Below are positions 9,103 through 16,991 of a stretch of 44,231 nt of DNA, piece by piece. Numbering within the stretch: the stretch's first letter is position 1; the number at the start of each line of letters is the position of its first letter. The DNA lies in assembly GCA_026707145.1 (NCBI GenBank), contig JAPOXK010000004.1, forward strand, positions 1-44,231. Reading direction: 5' to 3'. The notes beneath the pieces were generated by a model. The model ran no database searches. It was not told the origin of the DNA and saw nothing but the letters and a program-made list of their open reading frames with translations. A program made the position numbers and the translations under genes. Source of the DNA: Chloroflexota bacterium (lineage in GTDB: Bacteria > Chloroflexota > Dehalococcoidia > Bin125).

Positions 9103-11088
9103 GTGGAGTCCGAGATCGATTTCGCGCCCTTGCTGCTGGTATCGGCCCTCGCATTTTTGATCCCCTTGGCTACGCACCGGCTCAGTGGCGGGACGCTCCC
9201 TTCCGTTGTCGGCGAGATCGGCGCCGGGATCATCTTTGGACAGACGCTTCTCGGCGTCATCGAGCCGAATGTCTGGCTGGAGTTCCTCTCCCTCTTCGGG
9301 TTCGCGTACCTGATGTTCCTCTCCGGGCTGGAGGTCGACATCGGCCTGCTGACGCGGCCGCTGGGCGGCTCCTTCTACAAGCCGCTCGCCGTATTGAAGC
9401 ATCCGCTGGTTGCTGGTACCGGCTTGCTCGCTCTGATCCTCGCGGCGACCGCCCTCGTTCTCTGGGGCCTGAACGAGTGGGACAAGATCGACGACTTCGC
9501 GCTGCTGCTCTTCGTGCTGAGCGCCACGTCGGTCGGCGTGATGGTGCCGGTGCTCAAGCTGCGCCAAGAGTCGGGCGCGTACGGGCAAACGCTCTTAGTG
9601 GCGGGCTTCTTGGTGGAGTTCGTCGCCATCGTCGCGATCGGCATCATCGTTGCGATCGACCGCGAGGGCCTCGGCTTGGAAGCGGCGCTGCTGCTGGCGC
9701 TGCCGGGCGCGTTCGCCGCCCTGCTGCTGCTGGCGCGGCAGAGCCACCGCCGCATTCCGCAGTTCGTGGCGCTGTTGACGGAGCTGGCGCACGCTTCGTC
9801 GCAGATCCAGATTCGGGGCGCGCTGGCCTTGCTCGTCGTGTTCGTGGTCTTGTCACAGGTGGTCGGGACGGAGTTGGTGCTGGGTGCGTTCTTCGCCGGG
9901 CTGGCGCTCACGATCCTTACGCCGCGGCACGGATCGTCGATGCGGGTGAAACTCGACGCACTGGGCTACGGATTTTTCATTCCCGTGTTCTTCATCACTG
10001 CCGGCGCGACGATCGACCTCGAAGCGGTAACGCGAGCCGGGTCTAGCGCCGTCTTGATCCCCGCCTTTCTCGGCGCCGGCATAGCCGTCAAGGCGCTGCC
10101 GGCGCTCCTCACGCTCTCGCCCGGATTCGGACTGCGGCGTGCTTTGGCCGGCGGCATGCTCCTGACCGCCAACCTCAGCATCATTTTGGCGGCCACGACG
10201 GTGGCGGTGGAAACGGAGCGCATCGACGAGGGGACCAGCGCCGCCCTCTTGATCCTCGCGATCGTGAGCACCGGCCTGGCGCCGATCGCGTTCAACTTCC
10301 TCTTTCCCACGGCGCGCGCGGAGAAGCTCAGCCGCGCCATCGTCGTGGGGGCTGGGGCAACCGGCGGCGAGATGGCGCGACGACTCTTCCACAGCGGGTT
10401 GGCGGTTACCGTGATCGATATCGCCGCCGAGGCGCTGGATCCTCTCGCCGCGATCGGCTGCGAGACGGTGACGGGCGACGCCCGCAACCCTTCCACTATT
10501 GGCCGCGCCGCGCCGCGCTACGCGGAGTTGGCGGTGATCGCAACCAGCGACCCCGATCTTGCCTATGACTCCGCGCTCGCGCTGCGGCAGTACAACGCCG
10601 ATCTGCGGATCGTCACGCTGGTGCGGGATCCGGACCCGCGATTGGAGTCGTTGGACGTCGAGGTCCATCGGCTGGGGACGGCCGCCGCTGTGGCGCTGGA
10701 AGGCGCGGTTCTGCGCCCCAGCCTGTTCTTCGCGTTGGGCGGTGGGTCGTACGGCGCGCTAGAGGAGGTGGTCCTGCGCGATCCGGAGCTGGCCGAGCGG
10801 CCGCTGTTCGATCTCGATTTACCCGGCAGCGTGCGCGTGATCCTGATCCTGCGCGACGGCTCCTTGATCATCCCCGAGGGCGACTCCGAGCTGCGTCTGG
10901 ACGATCGCGTGACGCTGGGCGGCGAGCCCGCCGCGGTCCGCGAGGCGTACCGGATGTTCAGCGGTCGGGATCTGGAGTCCTCCCGCCTCGCCACCGGGCT
11001 CACAGATGCCCCCCCGCCGGTCGCCCGGACCGTCCCGGATTCAGCGATCGAGCGTGTGGAGAGCGAAGCCAACCACCGCCAGCGCTAG
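9103..11088 (+). CDS. CPA2-family cation/proton antiporter with TrkA-N and TrkA-C domains
   Basis: A 661-residue membrane protein. Residues about 5-400 form a Na+/H+ exchanger-type domain with around 12 hydrophobic spans; the second repeat carries GAFFAGLALT, close to the family's functional motif. Residues about 405-520 are a Rossmann TrkA-N (RCK) domain starting VVGAGATGGEMARRLF, with VTGDARNP. Residues about 555-620 resemble TrkA-C. The architecture is that of KefB/KefC-type K+ efflux or Na+/H+ antiporters gated by nucleotide binding; which ion is moved cannot be told. The GTG at 9103 follows GGAGAGG. It is divergent from purA, and its stop overlaps that of the convergent crotonase gene. 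Confidence 0.88.
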   Translation: MESEIDFAPLLLVSALAFLIPLATHRLSGGTLPSVVGEIGAGIIFGQTLLGVIEPNVWLEFLSLFGFAYLMFLSGLEVDIGLLTRPLGGSFYKPLAVLKHPLVAGTGLLALILAATALVLWGLNEWDKIDDFALLLFVLSATSVGVMVPVLKLRQESGAYGQTLLVAGFLVEFVAIVAIGIIVAIDREGLGLEAALLLALPGAFAALLLLARQSHRRIPQFVALLTELAHASSQIQIRGALALLVVFVVLSQVVGTELVLGAFFAGLALTILTPRHGSSMRVKLDALGYGFFIPVFFITAGATIDLEAVTRAGSSAVLIPAFLGAGIAVKALPALLTLSPGFGLRRALAGGMLLTANLSIILAATTVAVETERIDEGTSAALLILAIVSTGLAPIAFNFLFPTARAEKLSRAIVVGAGATGGEMARRLFHSGLAVTVIDIAAEALDPLAAIGCETVTGDARNPSTIGRAAPRYAELAVIATSDPDLAYDSALALRQYNADLRIVTLVRDPDPRLESLDVEVHRLGTAAAVALEGAVLRPSLFFALGGGSYGALEEVVLRDPELAERPLFDLDLPGSVRVILILRDGSLIIPEGDSELRLDDRVTLGGEPAAVREAYRMFSGRDLESSRLATGLTDAPPPVARTVPDSAIERVESEANHRQR

Positions 11089-11873
11089 CGCCCTTGGAAC
11101 CTCGGCGCGCGCTTCTCGACGAAAGCGGTGAGGCCCTCTTGCCAATCTTCGGTTTGGGACAGGGGCTGCCCCAAGTGCTCCTCCAGCGCCAGGCCGTGGG
11201 CCAGCGGCATGTCGAGGCCGCGCAGCATCGCCTCCTTGGCCGCGCGCACCGCGAGCGGACCGCGCGCACCGACCGTGCGGGCCATCTGCATTGCCGCGGG
11301 CATCAGCTCGTCGTGCGGCACGACCCGATTGATCAGCCCGACGCGGTGGGCTTCCCGTGCATCGATCGGCTCGCCGGTCAGCATCATCTCGCTGGCGATG
11401 GCGCTGGGGATCGCGCGGGGCAGGCGCTGCGACCCGCCCGCGCCCGTGAAGACGCCGAGCTTGACTTCGGGCACGCCGAAGCGCGCGCGCTCCGAGGCGA
11501 TGCGGATATCGCAGCAGAGCGCCAGCTCGAGGCCGCCCCCCAACGCGTAGCCGTTGATCGCGGCGATGATCGGCTTGAACACCGGCTCGCCCCGAGCCAT
11601 GCCGAACATGGGGATGCCTTGGTGATGCGGGCCGCCGTCGCCTTCGCTGTTGCGCGCGATCAGGTCGGCGCCGGCTGAGAAGGCGCGGTCGCCGGCGCCC
11701 GTCAGCACCGCGACCCAGAGATCATCATTGAGGCGGAAGTCGCGCCATACGTCGAAGAGCTCTCGTGACATCTGATTGCTGATCGCATTGAGTCGCTCCT
11801 GCCGGTCGATCGTGACGATGGCGATATGCCCATCGCGCTCGTAACGCACCTGTTCCAGCGTGAGTTCGGCCAT
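11085..11873 (-). CDS. Enoyl-CoA hydratase/isomerase family protein (crotonase)
   Basis: The 262-residue protein matches the crotonase family. The oxyanion-hole region is AFSAGADL, and GGGLELALCCDIRIA and FGVPEVKLG carry both glutamates that act in enoyl-CoA hydratases, so a true hydratase is likely. One usual Pro in the following 'PGAGG' loop is Thr (FTGAGGSQRL). The start is at 11873 (MAELTLEQ), supported by AAAGG seven bases upstream; a longer frame would run into the divergent DUF402 gene. The stop is shared, on the opposite strand, with the antiporter stop in one CTAG tetranucleotide. The substrate is not determinable; fatty or branched-chain acid oxidation is likely given the nearby acyl-CoA genes. 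Confidence 0.9.
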   Translation of the reverse strand: MAELTLEQVRYERDGHIAIVTIDRQERLNAISNQMSRELFDVWRDFRLNDDLWVAVLTGAGDRAFSAGADLIARNSEGDGGPHHQGIPMFGMARGEPVFKPIIAAINGYALGGGLELALCCDIRIASERARFGVPEVKLGVFTGAGGSQRLPRAIPSAIASEMMLTGEPIDAREAHRVGLINRVVPHDELMPAAMQMARTVGARGPLAVRAAKEAMLRGLDMPLAHGLALEEHLGQPLSQTEDWQEGLTAFVEKRAPRFQGR

Positions 11874-11907
11874 GTTTGTGCCTTTCATCGGTGATCGGGC
11901 GAGCGCG

Positions 11908-11917
11908 AGACTAACAT
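11908..11917. promoter_or_regulatory. Overlapping divergent -10 elements (crotonase / DUF402)
   Basis: On the minus strand TGT-TAGTCT (complement of 11908-11916) is an extended -10 for the crotonase gene. On the plus strand TAACAT (11912-11917) is a -10-like box exactly six bases before the DUF402 ATG, implying a leaderless mRNA. The two boxes share two bases, so the promoters should exclude one another. No good -35 is seen for either. Confidence 0.35.
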
Positions 11918-11923
11918 GGGCGA

Positions 11924-12451
11924 ATGGACGCTTCATTTGCCTTGCCGGATCCCCCTAGCGGACGCTTGCTTGAGGTCAAGGAACGGCTGCAGGGGGCGCC
12001 GCTGCGATTCTCGCTCGAGCGCTGGTTGGTGACGGAGTCACTCGCGGTGGGGCGGTGGCTTGCCTCAGACGATCGCTACGTGGCCGCGGGCACCAGCTCC
12101 TGGGGTTGCTGGTGGCGCGGGCGGCCCTACGGCGCCTACCGCATCCACCGACCGGACGGCTCGCTGCGCAGCTACCGGATCGATGTGGTGGAAGCGGTCC
12201 GGATCACCGCCGACGTTGTGCGCTATCGAGACCTGCTTCTTGATGCCTGGATTTTGCCGTCCGGCGCGCTGCGCCTGGAGGACGAAGACGAGGTGGCCGC
12301 CGCTTTGGACGCGGGCTCGCTCTCCGCGGCGCAGCAGCGGCGCATCTGCCGTACCAAGGCGCTGATTGAGCGGCGATCGGGCGAGCTTACCCGTCGGATC
12401 GATGCGGCGATCGCGGAGGCGGTAGAACGAGTCCGGGGGACCGGAGCCTAA
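11924..12451 (+). CDS. DUF402 domain protein
   Basis: A 175-residue protein whose middle (about 40-130) matches the DUF402 pattern: YGAYRIHRPDGSLRSYRIDVVE, a direction change at VVRYRDLLLDAWILPSG, then EDEDEVAAALDAG. Members related to the Streptomyces FomD and Staphylococcus Ntdp proteins are nucleoside di/triphosphate phosphatases, but many DUF402 proteins are uncharacterised and I cannot assign a substrate. The C-terminus is helical and charged. There is no ribosome binding site before the ATG and a -10-like TAACAT stands six bases upstream, so it is probably leaderless. Its stop TAA overlaps the stop of the convergent MaoC gene. Confidence 0.8.
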   Translation: MDASFALPDPPSGRLLEVKERLQGAPLRFSLERWLVTESLAVGRWLASDDRYVAAGTSSWGCWWRGRPYGAYRIHRPDGSLRSYRIDVVEAVRITADVVRYRDLLLDAWILPSGALRLEDEDEVAAALDAGSLSAAQQRRICRTKALIERRSGELTRRIDAAIAEAVERVRGTGA

Positions 12452-12915
12452 GCGGTCGGCCGCTTCGGGATCATGGCCTGGCGAGTGAATTCGATCACGG
12501 TTTCGTCGCGCTGGTTGATCCCCTGGGTTCGCACGGTGACGATCCCGCGATCCGGCTGCGATCGTGATTCGCGGATATCCAACACCTCGGTCACGGCGTA
12601 GAGCGTATCGCCGTGAAAGACGGGCTTGCTGTGCACCATGTCCGTGGTGCTGAGATTCGCGATCGCCTTGCCGCTGATCACCGGCACCGTCATACCGATC
12701 ACCAAGCTGAAAACGAACGGCCCCGGAACCACCCGCTGCCCGAACTGCGTTGCCGCTGCGTACTGCGCGTCGGAGTGCAGCGGGTGGTGGTTCATCGTCA
12801 GCATGCTGAACAGCACGTCGTCTGCTTCGGTGACCGTCCGGCCGGGCCAATGCTTGATCACCTCCCCAACGGTGAACTCTTCGAGATAGCGGCCGAACTG
12901 CTCTCGGGTTGGCAT
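12448..12915 (-). CDS. MaoC-family hydratase (mesaconyl/itaconyl-CoA hydratase type)
   Basis: The 155-residue hot-dog-fold protein has TMNHHPLHSD where classic (R)-specific enoyl-CoA hydratases have D-x-N-P-[LIV]-H. From memory this TMNxxPLH variant is typical of mesaconyl-C4/itaconyl-CoA hydratase relatives, for example Mycobacterium Rv2499c. GQRVVPGPFVFSL and HSKPVFHGDTL are also visible, the latter common to the family. It lies 24 bp after the acyl-CoA dehydrogenase gene and ends the citE-acyl-CoA dehydrogenase-maoC set. The set suggests degradation of leucine, itaconate or another branched C5 acid. The exact substrate is inference. Confidence 0.85.
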   Translation of the reverse strand: MPTREQFGRYLEEFTVGEVIKHWPGRTVTEADDVLFSMLTMNHHPLHSDAQYAAATQFGQRVVPGPFVFSLVIGMTVPVISGKAIANLSTTDMVHSKPVFHGDTLYAVTEVLDIRESRSQPDRGIVTVRTQGINQRDETVIEFTRQAMIPKRPTA

Positions 12916-12939
12916 GGCGCTGCTGATCGTCGCCTGTGG

Positions 12940-14127
12940 CTATCCGGCTGCGTAGAGTTCCAGCAGGCGGCGCGCGATGACGATCTTCTGGATCTCGCTG
13001 GTGCCTTCACCGACCAGCATGAGGGGCGCGTCGCGGTAGTAGCGCTCGATACTGAGCTCTTCCGTGTAGCCGATGCCCCCGTGGATCCGCATGGCCTCCA
13101 GCGAGCACTCGGCCGCCACTTCCGACGCGAAGAGCTTGGCCATTCCCGCTTCTAAGTCGGTGCGCGCCCCCGTGTCTTTCTTGCGGGCCGCTTCCATCGT
13201 GAGCAGGCGGGCGGCCCGAATTTTGGTTGCCATTTCCGCCAGCTTGAGCTGAATCGCCTGATGCTGCGCGATCGGCTGGCCCATCGTCTCGCGCTTCTGC
13301 GCGTACGCGATCGCCGCGTCGAACGCTGCTTGGGCTACGCCGACGCCTCGGGCCGCCACGTTGATCCGCCCGATCTCCAGCCCCGCGATCAGCTGTTTGA
13401 AGCCGAAGCCTTCCTTGCCGCCCAACAGGTTCGCCGCCGGCACGCGCGCGTCGGCGAAGAACAGCTCGCCGGTCTGGGCGCCTTTGTAGCCGAGCTTGGC
13501 GATCATGCGGCCGATCGTGAAGCCCGGCGTGTCCCGCTCCACGATGAAAGCGCTAATGCCGCGATGGCGGGGCTCGGCCAGCGGATCCGTTTTCGCCAGC
13601 GCGAGGTAGACGCCGCCCCGGTCGGCATTCGTGACGAACAGCTTGTTGCCGTTGAGGACGTAGTCGTCGCCGTCACGCGTGGCGGTCGTGCGGATTCCCT
13701 GCACGTCGGAGCCCGCGTTGGGCTCGGTCACGCAGAAGCAAGCCTGCGTCTCGCCGCTGACAATCCCCGGAAGGTAGCGCTCCCGCTGATAGTCCGTGCC
13801 GAAATTCTGGATCGCCCAGCCGTCGATCACGTTGGTATTGATCATCCCCGCCAGGCTCATCCAGCCGCGGGAGATCTCCTCCATCACCGCCGCGTAGGTT
13901 TGGAACGTGAGACCCAAGCCGCCGTGTTCTTCGGGGAAGACCATGGCGAAGAGACCCATATCGAGCATGTCTTGGTGCAACGCGACGGGGAACGTGTTGG
14001 CGTGCTCATACTCGTCCGCCGTCGGGATCACCTTGTCGTCTACCCAGCGGCGCACGCTCCGTACGATGTCGATGCCGGCCTCGCCGTCGCCGGCCAGGAT
14101 CTCGCGGATGTCCGTAGCGACGCTCAT
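12940..14127 (-). CDS. Acyl-CoA dehydrogenase
   Basis: This flavoprotein desaturates acyl-CoA at C2-C3 and passes electrons to ETF. It has 395 residues, the standard length. Visible are MVFPEEHGGLGLT, the FAD-contacting CVTEPNAGSDVQGIRT, LFVTNADRGG, the QAIQLKLAEMATKIRAAR helix, IHGGIGYTEELSIERYYRDA, and GEGTSEIQKIVIARRL with the catalytic-base Glu at the position used in short- and medium-chain enzymes. It starts 13 bp after the CitE-type gene with GAGGGGAAG upstream. Isovaleryl-CoA or another short branched acyl-CoA is a reasonable substrate given the neighbours, but this is not proven. Confidence 0.95.
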   Translation of the reverse strand: MSVATDIREILAGDGEAGIDIVRSVRRWVDDKVIPTADEYEHANTFPVALHQDMLDMGLFAMVFPEEHGGLGLTFQTYAAVMEEISRGWMSLAGMINTNVIDGWAIQNFGTDYQRERYLPGIVSGETQACFCVTEPNAGSDVQGIRTTATRDGDDYVLNGNKLFVTNADRGGVYLALAKTDPLAEPRHRGISAFIVERDTPGFTIGRMIAKLGYKGAQTGELFFADARVPAANLLGGKEGFGFKQLIAGLEIGRINVAARGVGVAQAAFDAAIAYAQKRETMGQPIAQHQAIQLKLAEMATKIRAARLLTMEAARKKDTGARTDLEAGMAKLFASEVAAECSLEAMRIHGGIGYTEELSIERYYRDAPLMLVGEGTSEIQKIVIARRLLELYAAG

Positions 14128-14140
14128 CGCTTGCTTCCCC

Positions 14141-15010
14141 TCATCGCAACGCGGCCTCCTGCTCTTCCACTTGCTGCTGCCAGTCGAGTAGCTCGTGCGC
14201 GCGCAACACGATCGGCCGGTCGATCATCTGCCCGTCCAGCGCGACGGCCCCGTGCCCTTGGCGCTCGCCCTCTTCGTACGCGTCCACGACCTGCCTCGCC
14301 CAAGTGAGTTCCTCGGGACTCGGCGCGAACACGCGGTTCGCGATCTCCACCTGTGTGGGGTGGATACAGAACTTGCCCTTGAAGCCTAGCCCGCGGGCAT
14401 GGGTGATATCGCGCTCGAAGTGCACCAGGTCGCGGAAGTCCGCCTCGGGCGCGTCGATGGGGACGAGATCGGCGGCGCGGGCGGCGATGGCGACCTGCGC
14501 GCGCGGATATTCCAGCTCGACCCCCCCGCGCGTCCGGCGCACGCCCAAGCTCGTTACAAAGTCTTCGCCGCCCAGCGCGGCACCGATCAGCCGCGGCGAG
14601 GCGTGACAGATCTCGTAGGCACGCGAGAGGCCCGTGGTCGTTTCGATCCAAGGGATGATGGTGATTTGGCCCGGCGGGATGCCGCGCACCTTCTCCAAGT
14701 AGGTCAGATAGTGGTCGAGCTGCTCGATGTCGTCCGCGCCGTCGGCCTTTGGCAGGTTGATCCCGTTGAGCCACGGGCCGACGACCGCTTCCAGGTCCAG
14801 CTCCGCATGGGGCGTGCTCAGCCCGTTGATCCGGACGTAGATGAGGCGGCCTTTGGCCGGAAAGTCACGGATCGCCTCGGCGACCATCGCGCGCGCCTTG
14901 ACCTTCTCCGCTTCGGCCACCGAATCCTCAAGGTCGAAGTTGAGGATGTCGGCCGGCACCGCGCGCGCGCGCTCAATGAAGCGCTCGCGCACCCCCGGTA
15001 CCGACAACAT
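14141..15010 (-). CDS. CitE-like CoA ester lyase (HpcH/HpaI aldolase family)
   Basis: A 289-residue TIM-barrel lyase cleaving a beta-hydroxyacyl-CoA by a retro-aldol or Claisen reaction. The metal- and substrate-binding motifs are NFDLEDSV, YVRINGL, INLPKADG, IIPWIET, GGEDFVTSLG and CIHPTQVEIAN. Closest known roles are citramalyl-CoA, malyl-CoA or HMG-CoA lyase (Mycobacterium Rv2498c type). The annotated ATG leaves out an upstream in-frame RIIRS that fits the family's 'RS-x-L-x-VPG' N-terminus. A strong AAGGAGT (15041-15047) lies 30 bp upstream, with no ATG, GTG or TTG between, so the true start is uncertain and could be a non-standard ATC. Confidence 0.9.
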   Translation of the reverse strand: MLSVPGVRERFIERARAVPADILNFDLEDSVAEAEKVKARAMVAEAIRDFPAKGRLIYVRINGLSTPHAELDLEAVVGPWLNGINLPKADGADDIEQLDHYLTYLEKVRGIPPGQITIIPWIETTTGLSRAYEICHASPRLIGAALGGEDFVTSLGVRRTRGGVELEYPRAQVAIAARAADLVPIDAPEADFRDLVHFERDITHARGLGFKGKFCIHPTQVEIANRVFAPSPEELTWARQVVDAYEEGERQGHGAVALDGQMIDRPIVLRAHELLDWQQQVEEQEAALR

Positions 15011-15185
15011 GCTGCGGATGATTCGTGTGGCCGCTGCTCGACTCCTTCGAAGGCTGGGGCGGAAGAATCCGTAGTCTAGCGACTCGCACGCGCAATGTTA
15101 CGGGAGGATGTAGCCACCGGCAGCGCTGCGCGTCGATCCCAACATGGGGTGCGCCCTCCGCCGTCGCGCGGCCGTCGCGCCGGGA

Positions 15186-16475
15186 TCAGATGGCGGCGTG
15201 CGCCGCGAGCGCCTCTCCGTCTTCGTACGGCCCGACGACGACGGCGGCGAGATTGCCTGGCGTGATGACTCGTTGGGCGACGCGGAGGATATCGTCCGCG
15301 CTGACGGCGCGCAGCGAGCTCACGACCTCCTCGATCGATCGGATCCGGCCTTCGTGCAGCAAGTCGTCTCCTGTTCGCGAGGCGTGAGCGGTGGCCGTCT
15401 CGAGGCTGAGGCGGTAGGCGCCCACCGCGTGCTCGCGCGCCTTCTCAAGCTCCTCTGGCGCCACTGGGTCGCACGCCAACCGCTTCACCTCGGTCAGGAT
15501 GACGTCGGTTGCTTCAAGCACGTTCTCTTGCGTGACGCCGGCGCCGATCATCAAGTGTCCGGCGTCGACGTGCCGCGCCAGCCGCGAGCCGACCGCGTAC
15601 GCGAGCCCACGCCGCTCCCGCACTTCCAGGAAGAGGCGGCTGCTCATCCCCGATCCCAAGATGCTGTTCATGAGCGTCAGCGCATAGCGATCGGGGTCGG
15701 TTCGGGGAAAGGTCCGCAACCCGAACGCGAGGTTGCACTGCTCGATCTCCCGCGTCTCGACGCGGATGCGATCCGGCGCCATCCCGTCGCGCGCGGCTGC
15801 GCGCGCGGGAAGAGGCGCGTTGGGAGCCTCCCCCCAGGCCTCGGCCGCTAGCGCCGTCGCCGCGGCGACATCCACATTGCCGGCGATTGCGAGGACCATG
15901 TTCGCGGGCTGATACCAGGCCGCGATGTGGTCGACGAGGTGCGAACGATGGACGGAGGCGACGCTTTCGAGGTCGCCGGCGATGTCCCAGCCGAGCGGCT
16001 GGTCGCCATAGACGGCTTCATCCAGAAGTTGGTCCGCGCGTTGGGCGGGCTCGTCGTGGCTCCGGCGGATCTCTTGCTGAATCACGGTGCGTTCGCGCTC
16101 GATCTCCTCTTCGCTCAGCAGGGAGTGGCGCAACGAGTCCGTGACGACATCCATCGCGAGGTCGAGCCGGTCGAAGGGCACGCGGTTCCAGTAGGTGGTG
16201 GCTTCCTTCGTGGTGAAGGCGTTGAGCGTCCCGCCTGCGCCCTCGATCGCGCTGGAGATCTCCGCCGCCGTCGGGCGGGACTCCGTGCCCTTGAACAGCA
16301 TGTGCTCGAGATAGTGAGAGAGGCCGAGCGTCTTGCGCTGCTCCGCCCGGCTCCCAACGCCTACCCACAGGGCCAGCGCCGCCGCTTGTGAGTGCGGCAG
16401 CGACGTGACCACGATGCGGAGTCCGTTGTCGAGCGTGGTGATCGTAGAGGGAGTCTGTTGGACGGCAGTGGGCAT
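15186..16475 (-). CDS. M16-family zinc metallopeptidase
   Basis: The 429-residue protein is an insulinase/processing-peptidase homologue. The inverted zinc motif HYLEHMLFKG (H-x-x-E-H) is present, with the third ligand expected at the Glu of EEEIERERTVIQQEI about 75 residues on. The C-terminal M16C domain has the Arg-Tyr type motif RRGLAYAVGSRLA. It has no signal peptide, so it is likely cytoplasmic. In many bacteria this gene follows pnp; here it stands alone. The ATG is supported by AGGA six bases upstream and an extended -10 (TGATACGCT) further up. It is divergent from the MoaD-like gene. Confidence 0.93.
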   Translation of the reverse strand: MPTAVQQTPSTITTLDNGLRIVVTSLPHSQAAALALWVGVGSRAEQRKTLGLSHYLEHMLFKGTESRPTAAEISSAIEGAGGTLNAFTTKEATTYWNRVPFDRLDLAMDVVTDSLRHSLLSEEEIERERTVIQQEIRRSHDEPAQRADQLLDEAVYGDQPLGWDIAGDLESVASVHRSHLVDHIAAWYQPANMVLAIAGNVDVAAATALAAEAWGEAPNAPLPARAAARDGMAPDRIRVETREIEQCNLAFGLRTFPRTDPDRYALTLMNSILGSGMSSRLFLEVRERRGLAYAVGSRLARHVDAGHLMIGAGVTQENVLEATDVILTEVKRLACDPVAPEELEKAREHAVGAYRLSLETATAHASRTGDDLLHEGRIRSIEEVVSSLRAVSADDILRVAQRVITPGNLAAVVVGPYEDGEALAAHAAI

Positions 16476-16501
16476 CAATGATCCTGGGACTGAGTGCGGG
16501 T

Positions 16502-16510
16502 AGCGTATCA
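16502..16510 (-). promoter_or_regulatory. Extended -10 for the M16 peptidase gene
   Basis: On the minus strand the sequence TGA-TACGCT ends 26 bp before the ATG. It is a TGn extended -10; no convincing -35 is present, which such promoters can do without. It resembles TGATACACT before the MoaD-like gene and TGATAGGCT before hrcA. Confidence 0.4.
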
Positions 16511-16562
16511 CGGTCGTGGCGCTCCGCTTGCCTCGGGCGATCGCTGCGACGCGGGGAGGGCT

Positions 16563-16571
16563 TGATACACT
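16563..16571 (+). promoter_or_regulatory. Extended -10 for the MoaD-like gene
   Basis: TGA-TACACT at 16563-16571, 30 bp before the GTG at 16602, with no clear -35. The spacing gives a short leader that contains GAGGAACG as ribosome binding site. Confidence 0.4.
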
Positions 16572-16601
16572 GGGCGCGGCGACGGCCGCGAGGAGGAACG
16601 G

Positions 16602-16841
16602 GTGACGGTCACGGTGCGGCTGGCGGACACGCTCGTGGATCTCTCCGCGCGCAAGGAGCCGGAGTTTCAGATCGATCATCGCGAAGGGATGACCGTCTGG
16701 GACCTCATCTTGGAGCAAGGATTCCGCGAGCGTGATGCCGAGGCGATCGCCGCGATCATCAACGACGCGCAAGGCGACCACGACGATCTGCTGCGCGACG
16801 GCGACGAAGTCGAGCTGCTGGTGAGCATCTCCGGCGGATGA
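16602..16841 (+). CDS. MoaD/ThiS-like ubiquitin-fold sulfur carrier
   Basis: A 79-residue beta-grasp protein ending in Gly-Gly (LLVSISGG), the C-terminus that is adenylated and thiocarboxylated in MoaD, ThiS and related carriers. The middle DGDEVELLVSISGG matches the family's last strand. The GTG start has GAGGAACG before it and its own extended -10. Neither an E1-like activating enzyme nor a molybdopterin or thiamine gene is nearby, so its pathway is unknown. Molybdopterin synthase small subunit, a cysteine or methionine sulfur carrier, or tRNA thiolation are possible. Confidence 0.82.
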   Translation: MTVTVRLADTLVDLSARKEPEFQIDHREGMTVWDLILEQGFRERDAEAIAAIINDAQGDHDDLLRDGDEVELLVSISGG

Positions 16842-16863
16842 GACGGACCCTGCGCGTGGATAA

Positions 16864-16879
16864 CGCGCCACCAGGCGCG
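16864..16879. other. CGCGCC-ACCA-GGCGCG palindrome upstream of pyrG
   Basis: A perfect 6-bp stem with a 4-nt loop, flanked on both sides by ATAA, 20 bp before the pyrG -35. With no T-run it is a poor terminator for the MoaD-like gene. Its place just upstream of a good promoter makes an operator possible. Confidence 0.35.
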
Positions 16880-16898
16880 ATAACGCTGCAACCGTTCA

Positions 16899-16928
16899 TT
16901 GACACCCTTTCGCGCCCGTCGATACGAT
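16899..16928 (+). promoter_or_regulatory. pyrG sigma-70-type promoter
   Basis: A perfect TTGACA (16899-16904), an 18-bp spacer and TACGAT (16923-16928), preceded by a CG dinucleotide rather than TG. The start of transcription would be near 16935, giving a leader of about 57 nt before the ATG at 16992. This is the best promoter in the window. Confidence 0.65.
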
Positions 16929-16991
16929 GCCAGTAGCACAGATGGTCGCATCGCCGTCGGAATGATCGAGGGCGGCGGCCTAGCGAGGCTG

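Noticed and set aside
16476-16871. 132-residue N-terminal extension of the M16 peptidase
   Set aside because: It would overlap the MoaD-like gene on the opposite strand, has no peptidase homology, and ATG 16475 has a good ribosome binding site.
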